Origin: Lepraria neglecta
Lineage: Eukaryota > Ascomycota > Lecanoromycetes > Lecanorales > Stereocaulaceae
Direction of reading: 5' to 3'
Assembly (NCBI GenBank): GCA_033220425.1
Contig: CM065647.1
Span: 4,960,001-5,024,000 of the forward strand
DNA length: 64,000 nucleotides
Shown here: positions 57,621-64,000 of the stretch, one piece after another
Layout: every line of letters begins with the position of its first letter
Position numbering within the stretch: the stretch's first letter is position 1
Translations under genes and position numbers: made by a program
Notes under the pieces: generated by a model
Told to the model about the DNA's origin: nothing
Seen by the model: the letters and a program-made list of their open reading frames with translations, nothing else
Database searches by the model: none

Positions 57621-57738
57621 GATAGCCGAGGCTCAGATCCCTGCAAGCCCTAATCAAATCCGACGTCACAAGCATTCCTCTTTTCTCCTCCATCACACCT
57701 TGTTGCTACATTGTTCCAGCTTTATTTACAACTTCAAA

Positions 57739-58833
57739 ATGTCTTCTACTCTTCTGGCCGGAAGGCAACTGACCGACTTAGCCGGCAATGCTGGAAGACG
57801 CTCATTCAGCGCCGGCACAAGTCTCGCGGCAGCAGCGGAGGTCAAACGGTTAGGAGTGATTGGGGCAGGGCAAATGGTAGGCATCAACAGCAGCATTTGG
57901 CTTGAAGGCTTGAATATTTGAGGCTGATTCAAAGAGGTCAGGGTCTAGGCATTGCACTTGTTGCTGCCCAGAAAGCTCAAGTGCCAGTGACTCTGGTGGA
58001 CAGCTCACAAGCTTCATTAGACAATGGCATGAAGTTCGCGGGTCTGCACTCATTGAACATACATTTAGGGAGGCCCGAAGCTGACTCTTCCGGTAGACAA
58101 ACTCCTGGCAAAAGATGTCTCGAAGCAGCGAATCTCCCAATCCGACGCTGACTCTGCACGGTCCCTCCTCACTCCTACGACAAAGGTGGAGGACCTCTCG
58201 AACGCCGACTTCATCATCGAAGCCGTGCCGGAGATACCTTCGTTGAAGAATGAGATCTTCGCTCAACTAGCGAAGATAGCTCCCGCACATGCCATTCTCT
58301 CAACGAACACTTCGTCCATCTCCATAACCAAAATCGCCGCAGCCACAGTCCCTCTTGATAATCCAACAGACCTGACGAACGCGTCTCGCGTGATCAGCAC
58401 GCACTTCATGAACCCGGTACCAATACAGAAGGGTGTAGAAATAATAAGCGGGTTGCAGACATCGCAGGATACATTGGACACAGCCATTGAATTTTGCAAA
58501 CGGATGGGAAAGATCCCCTCCCAATCAGCGGACTCTCCGGGCTTCCTCGCGAACCGAATCTTGATGCCTTATATCAATGAAGCGATAATTTGCTTAGAGA
58601 CGGGTGTGGGCAGCAAAGAGGATATCGACAACATAATGAAGAATGGGACGAATGTGCCTATGGGACCGCTGCAATTGGCAGATTTTATTGGCATTGATAC
58701 GTGTCTGGCCATAATGAAGGTGCTGCATGAGGAGACAGGCGACACCAAATATAGGCCGGCTGTGCTATTGAGGAAGATGGTGGACGCAGGGTGGGTGGGG
58801 AAGAAGTGCGGGAAGGGATTCTACGACTATTGA
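57739..58833 (+). CDS. Mitochondrial 3-hydroxyacyl-CoA dehydrogenase
   Basis: Three exons, 57739-57876, 57942-58041 and 58097-58833, give 324 residues. The NAD-binding loop GVIGAGQM-GLGIALVAAQ is split by the first intron. KLLAKDVSKQRIS follows the second; its donor GTCTGC is weak, but the phase and homology fit. ADFIIEAVPEIPSLKNEIFA, the serine-rich NTSSISITK, and RVISTHFMNPVPIQKGVEII supply the catalytic region (Ser, His and nearby Glu/Asn in the family). The end VGKKCGKGFYDY is typical. The N-terminus (AGRQLTDLAGNAGRRSFSAG) is basic and hydroxylated, like a mitochondrial presequence. The enzyme oxidises L-3-hydroxyacyl-CoA in beta-oxidation. Start at 57739 gives that presequence. Confidence 0.92.
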
Positions 58834-59366
58834 GTGCGATAGATGCTATGTTGGCAAAACCAATCTGCTAATCACAACACTTCGCCTCAAGGTTACAGTT
58901 TCATGGCTAACACTAGGTCAGAGAAGCGCTCGCTTGCACTTCCAAATCAATCAAAATTTACCTCTGTATGAACGCAATGATCACCTCCATACTTGCGCAA
59001 GGCTGCGCACGCCGATTTATTTTCGCCTGTGCACAAAGGAGGCTATTGGATTGCATCAGATTCAGCGGATGATGTAACAGCACAGTGGCACTTATAAGCG
59101 TACTCCCTCCCTGCCTGAATTACCTGTCTGTTTCTCCTCAGTCTTGCGAACTCTATGAGCCTTGTTAAAGATGGCGGAAAATTCGTACTTGTAGCCGTGG
59201 TTTAATGCCGGCAATGTTATAGCTACCCACCTCGACAGCGGGGACACCGACTTCTCTCATCTTCGTGCACGAATAGGACAGCTAAGGCCGTGCTCGATTG
59301 GGGGCGTACAGGTAGATTGTTCTCGGGTGTGCTACCCTACTCTCGACCCATACACATCTTGCGAAC
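58834..59366. other. Intergenic; possible 5' part of the next relic
   Basis: No supported gene. Frames from about 59200 on may contain the lost first exon of the membrane-protein relic. Confidence 0.45.
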
Positions 59367-60952
59367 TTGCTGGATTGCGGCTTATGGGCCACACTGTTTA
59401 CTCCCAGACTCGGCAACTATACGAATACGCCGACACTGTCAGCTGTATTTGACTCTGTAGGCTTGAGTCTAGAAGATTGGATACATGCGAACATGTCCAA
59501 TCTCCAGAACACGATTGCGAATTGCGCTGCCGACTTCTACTCAGAAACGCACTCTTTTACGGACAACGATCAATGGACCCCCTATTCCTGCAGCAGTAAT
59601 AGTCTATTCTACTATTCATCTGTAGTGGAGTTTTGCTTCGCGGAGCTGTGCAGTCCGAGGATATTGAATCCGGATATTGGAGGCATAGGGTACGTATGGA
59701 TTTATCTCTTTGGCCAGCGAGCACATAGATATTGACCGACTCCTCACCAGATGTTCATGTCCCTGATTATGCAAAGTAGTATAGCCGTAGTTGCTGCAGT
59801 CGCGCTGGAATATCTCAACCTGAATTCAAAACCGAACAAGATTGGCCATCAAAAGCATAGCCAGGTTTTGATGATTGGAATTTTGGAGTTCCAAAAGAAT
59901 CAGTCCTATTTTTCAGGGGCTATTCAATTGGCAACGCTCGGCTTTGCCGTGCAACAATTTAACAACAACGTCAATTACGGTTTTCCGGACCTCCTGGACG
60001 ACGGTTTTCTATCTACCTTGTCGACTAACGGCCTTGTCCCCCGTCGTGTTTACCTTGTCGCTTATCACGCGACATGGACGACAGTCATGGTACTTGATCT
60101 TTCTTACTGCGAGTGTCTTCCTCTTGTCGGCCATCTCACTTGCAATCGCTACTGGAATATGGGTAAAGTCCTACGGGAACAGTCCTTTCACTGTTGACGA
60201 TGACGATATTGCAGCTTACCCTTTCCTTGAGGACGGATTTCGTGGACGCCATACACCGTTCGATCCGAATCCACAAGATTTGTCTATGCTTCTCTGTGGA
60301 TTCAATATATTTCAGGGGGATTTGGCATTCGACACGTATGGCATCGACAAATGAATATGGTTTATGTGGGCCTACTGTGCTTCTTGGTTGCTGTATTGTT
60401 TGACGGACAAGTGTAGGACATCGAATCACAGACTTTTAGTGTTCCCGAGACTGAGGTCGGCGTGGCAAGGAGCTTATTCACGCTTGGACGAGATCAAACG
60501 ACGTTTGTATGGCGAAGTACCGAACTATTTCTGGAAGATCCTCTTCATGTTGGTATGGACCCTATCCTTTGGCTATCAGTTCTTTCTGTATAGCTGGTCC
60601 TTCCGCAGCTCGGTCATGAACAACGAATGGTCGTTTGGCCAGATTGTGGCTGTTATTATCTGGGCTCCAAGTCTAGTCGAGACACTCAATCTCGAGATCC
60701 GCGAGCCTTTCTCGATCTAATTGTGCGTAGCTCTGATTCTAATCGAACTATACAGATGGCATAGTGGATGGCTCCCTTTACAAATACCCACCGCCTTTAA
60801 CAGTCACGACAAGGGCCGCAGCTTCTGCTGCTCAACCCTCGCCACCAAACCTGAGTCAGCAAAGTGGATATTCATTCGCGTCTGCAAATATCCCATCCAA
60901 TGCTGAGTGTCGGACTGCCGCAGCAAAGAGCAAGGACTTGGACAGGTGTTGA
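59367..60952 (+). pseudogene. Broken multi-pass membrane protein gene
   Basis: Segments in successive frames look like one fungal integral membrane protein. An N-terminal luminal part (DNDQWTPYSCSSNSLFYYSS, FCFAELCSPRILNPDIGGIG) is followed by the membrane segments MFMSLIMQSSIAVVAAVALE, YFSGAIQLATLGFAVQQF, SWYLIFLTASVFLLSAISLA, IWFMWAYCASWLLYCL and FWKILFMLVWTLSFGYQFFL. A frame change lies in a short C-run near 60039, a TGA lies at 60352-60354 inside a membrane stretch, and the join at 59690-59750 does not splice in phase. The last part (YKYPPPLTVTTRAAASAAQP) is a proline/serine tail. The role of the family is unknown to me; it is seen widely in Dothideomycetes. Confidence 0.6.
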
Positions 60953-61161
60953 ACATGGTGCCGGTATTGGCCAGGCTGAGTGGGGCAATTAGGGGAGGAC
61001 ATGGTGTGAACGTTGCTCCGGCTAAGAAACGGAACGTTCCAGACACGATCGGGTTGTGCTAGGGCATAATGCAATATCTTGGAATCCTTTCTATGGAAGT
61101 GGACTCGACTTAGAACTTTGCACGCTAATCTATCTATCAAAGTGAGAGTTCTGAGCATACT

Positions 61162-62066
61162 CTACCTCTCGTCTCTCCTCTGTGCAGACATTGAACCTCC
61201 GTCAAAGATACTCTCTTCTTCCATACCTTTTGGAACGTAATCTTCGAGAATCCGCCATGCACCTTCAGCATCACTCTTGTTCCCTCCCACACCTTCAGCC
61301 AGTTGCTCATCCCCTGGCCGTCTCAGAATAACATCCCTAACCCTCCTCGCCCAATCCCAATTTTCCGTCATTGTCCAACGATACTTTTCCACCGCACCCA
61401 GAAAGGAAAGGCTAATCCACGGTAGATACAAGGCATGCGAGATCGTCCTGAGTTTCCATTCCTTGGGCGCGAAGACATAGGTCAAGGCCAAGTCCTGACA
61501 ATTCCAGTTGACTTCTGGGAACTCGTGCCATGGCTTGGGCATCCATTCATCGCAGCATCAGTCAAGGGCCGATATTGAAGTGTCGTACGTGCGGAAGCCA
61601 TTCAGTGAGTTCTTGGGTCCCGTGTATGATAATGTCCAGATATGTCTTGCGGATAGCGAGATGATTGTTTTCTCTGATCCGTCGGAGACGCTACACAAAT
61701 CCCCGAAGCACCTCTGGCTGTTAGAACGAGAATTTGTTAGTCTTGTACGGGATATGGTGTGCTTCATTGTAAACTTGCCGGCAGGTTCGCAGAAACCTGA
61801 GATCAAGAGATTCAGACTCTTGAGAGAGAGTCCGTTACATCACGTATGGCAGAATTCGTTGGTGGTAGCATTCCATTCGTCGTGCGTCTCGTTATCGAAG
61901 TTGGCTTGAGCTTCTTCCTCGGTGATTTTGGTGGAGCAGATCGAGCTATCGAATGAAGGAGGTCGGTTTGTCCCGACTCTCTTGATGTGGAGAAGATACG
62001 TGCCACAGACGAGCTCGTAGATTATTTTCTGGAGTTTTGGGGGTAGTTTTAAGAGTGGTGGTGAGG
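61162..62066 (-). pseudogene. 2EXR-like copy 3, broken
   Basis: The minus strand opens with ASPPLLKLPPKLQKIIYELV followed by CGTYLLHIK, like the copy at 35.6 kb (LLLKLPQETKNQIYELVCGG with LHITK). TKITEEEAQANFDNETHDEW, FLRTCRQVYNEAHHIPYKTN and, further on, LALTYVFAPKEWKLRTISHA and WDWARRVRDVILRRPGDE follow the same order as that gene. The homologous frame is interrupted by several stops: TGA after NEFCHT, TAA after KFSF and TAG after RGFV, then more before the open C-terminal block. The copy is therefore older than the F-box array lesions. A third family member 25 kb from the tandem pair shows local dispersal. Confidence 0.7.
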
Positions 62067-63403
62067 CATTGTATTGGGCACTTCAATAGTCAGCTTACCT
62101 GTCATTCAAGATCGTTGGCAGGGTTTCCAGCGCACGTATTCGCAACTTCCTTCGCACTCAGGGCCAAAGGCTGGCTAATGTAGGCTCCACTACGGAGCTT
62201 CATCTTGGGTTTTGGGTGTTGAATGTGGAAAGTCGAAACCAAGAGTCAAGGCAGAGTGTGCAAAACTGGGGGACCTGTCAAAACTGGAGCTCCGACATTG
62301 ACACCGTCGGGCAGGTCCTATTTCAAACTAGGGTTCGACATCAAATTGCGGCGGTGAGTGAGTCAAGTGTGAATCTAGATGTCGGAGATGAGCCTTATAA
62401 TTCGTAAATTGCATCAGTGTTACAAATGCTTGTCACTTCGTCTTGCTCAAAGGGTGGCGCACGTAAGGGTGGCATGTTCCCGTAAGCATGCTAGCGCAGG
62501 GAAACGCAAAAAGAGCTCTAGGACATATCCGCCGTGGCAAAGACGAGCGTGACAGTGTTATTGCTCCCTTTACGTACGTATAATGATTCTGGAATTGTTG
62601 CTATGAGATCGTTTGATTGCAGAGTTTAACGGCAGATATAATAAGACAGAATAATTGAACAGTTGTTTAGGGCAGTCACGGATAGAAGCGGTGATGGAAT
62701 GGTCTATATAGAAAGGAAAACGAGTGGTTGAAGTTGTCAAGTACAGTAAAATTAATGACCTGGTACTCTTATATGTGCCCAGCGCCAAGCTTTCTAATGC
62801 TGAGCTATTTTTTTCACCATGTAGCCTTAAAGGAGCTCCAATAATTTGTCTCACGGGACGAAAAAGACCAGGATGGGGCTCTTCGCTCCACTTTACATCT
62901 AGTATCTTCGTGACAAACAAAATCTGTCTTTCAATGTGCCAGATACTGTCTGTTTTAGGATGGATGGTTGATCTCGACTTGTCTCAACCGCTCAGAGTCG
63001 CACTCTAAAACACTCACTCGTTGAAAGCCCTAGGAATCAACGTATCACACTCCGAGTGAGGCAGGTGAGCAACTTGTGCAATGGAGCTGACGCTCCCCTC
63101 GTGCTCATGCATGCATGAATGAGCCCGGAAACATGGCCTCAAGAGCAGTCCGCCTTCCAGTCATGCTGTTGTACATTAAAGTTTGGCACATACCCAATCA
63201 AAGTGGATAACATGCAGAAAAATGAAGCTCGATAGCCATTGTTGTTAAATTGTGAATCCTCAACCCCATAATGTGCGTATGTATGAGAAGCTTTCCTTGG
63301 CCCACTGAAATGCTTTTTATATTCCTCTCTTCCACAAAAAAAAGCCCATCTCGAAACTTCTCTGCCACCTCTCACATTCTATCTATCCAATCCTCAAACC
63401 AGG
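62067..63403. other. Intergenic, no gene seen
   Basis: Only short frames without domains. The last 100 bp are C/T-rich and precede the ATG at 63404, as in fungal leaders. Confidence 0.5.
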
Positions 63404-63943
63404 ATGGTCAACACCGCCAACGAGCCAAAAAGCTTCACCACGGTACTCTACACCCCCAGCTTTACTGACTACCTCGGCACCCCCACCGCAAGCGTATGCT
63501 CATGCTTAAGCACAAGTACAAGCAGTAGCATCATCCTGCCCTCACCAACCCCCTCACCCGTCTCAAACAAATGCTCCAGGGACTCCGCCTCTTCTCAACT
63601 GCCCCTGGGACTCCGCCCAGGGTCCACTCCCCTGCGACATCTTCTCCATTCTCATAAACAATGGCAAGCAAACGAAATCCAAATCTTTTGTCAAAATCGC
63701 CTCCGCATTACAACCGGACGGCGAAATATACGACAGAAACAACTGCGGGACAAAATATCTAGGATCACCAAGCGGGTACATCAATTTCACGACTTGCTTG
63801 CCATGGAAGTTGGATCTCTGACAGGACCAAATTGGTGCCACGCCGATGGAGATGCGGATCATTTGAGTGTGCAATATCATGGGCAGGAGTTGAATGTGCC
63901 GGATTTGAGGATCAGTGGGTGTTTGAATAGGGCGGATTATTAG
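63404..63943 (+). CDS. Uncertain small Cys/Ser/Thr-rich protein, probably interrupted
   Basis: The frame from 63404 (MVNTANEPKSFTTVLYTPSF) is open for 179 codons to TAG at 63941-63943 and is Ser/Thr/Pro-rich early. The middle looks better in another frame, which reads PLPCDIFSILINNGKQTKSK and then DRNNCGTKYLGSPSGYINFT, before the first frame again looks convincing (GPNWCHADGDADHLSVQYHG). That pattern suggests two small frame changes or unseen introns in a cysteine-containing, possibly extracellular protein. No clear signal peptide and no recognised family. Confidence 0.35.
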   Translation: MVNTANEPKSFTTVLYTPSFTDYLGTPTASVCSCLSTSTSSSIILPSPTPSPVSNKCSRDSASSQLPLGLRPGSTPLRHLLHSHKQWQANEIQIFCQNRLRITTGRRNIRQKQLRDKISRITKRVHQFHDLLAMEVGSLTGPNWCHADGDADHLSVQYHGQELNVPDLRISGCLNRADY

Positions 63944-64000
63944 TTTTAGTGTACTTTGAAGCTTGATGCGGAGGAGGATGGGTATTTGATGAATAATCAG

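Noticed and set aside
1-64000. tRNA, rRNA and CRISPR features
   Set aside because: No paired A/B-box with cloverleaf was found; the only tRNA-like match (gggctcataacc at 52319) is the copia primer site. No regularly spaced repeats resembling CRISPR were seen.

Overview
The window looks like nuclear DNA of a filamentous ascomycete, most likely a Dothideomycete. Genes lie on both strands and carry one to six short introns (about 40-130 nt, GT-AG, one GC-AG). The recognisable products are fungal: heme-thiolate peroxidase, HeLo-type kinase-like protein, TFIIH Tfb2, THO subunit 1, Aquarius/Cwf11, Tof1, and F-box-like and 2EXR-like paralogs. No rRNA, tRNA or CRISPR array was seen. Exon boundaries come from reading splice sites and keeping phase across every join; no transcript or database was available.

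Layout. (1) 1-12.4 kb is accessory and decaying. It holds a kinase C-lobe relic, a secreted peroxygenase-type enzyme, a broken hydroxyisobutyrate-dehydrogenase-like gene, an apparently intact kinase fused to three SH3 domains, a broken HeLo/kinase-like gene and a broken 3'-5' exonuclease gene. (2) 12.4-26.4 kb is sparse: two secreted proteins, a homeodomain protein, a 472-bp hAT-type MITE with 8-bp target duplications sitting in an open frame, and long stretches with no gene. (3) 26.4-42.7 kb is a dense housekeeping block: THO1 and Aquarius (divergent, both mRNA processing), two 2EXR-like paralogs, a hotdog thioesterase divergent from Tfb2, a disordered protein, and an F-box-like gene. (4) 43-53.5 kb is an array of four related F-box-like copies, each altered. 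A 5.2-kb Ty1/copia element with 121-bp LTRs lies between a possible start codon and the F-box of the last copy. (5) 53.8-64 kb has Tof1 divergent from a mitochondrial 3-hydroxyacyl-CoA dehydrogenase, with three MluI-cell-cycle-box-like motifs between them, then a broken membrane-protein gene, a broken third 2EXR-like paralog and a weakly supported terminal gene.

The main biological picture is intact single-copy core genes (RNA processing, transcription, replication fork protection, beta-oxidation) interleaved with accessory families (kinase/HeLo, F-box, 2EXR) that are being lost mostly through nonsense changes, frame changes and transposon insertion. The most unusual intact gene is the kinase-SH3-SH3-SH3 protein at 6.7-8.9 kb.
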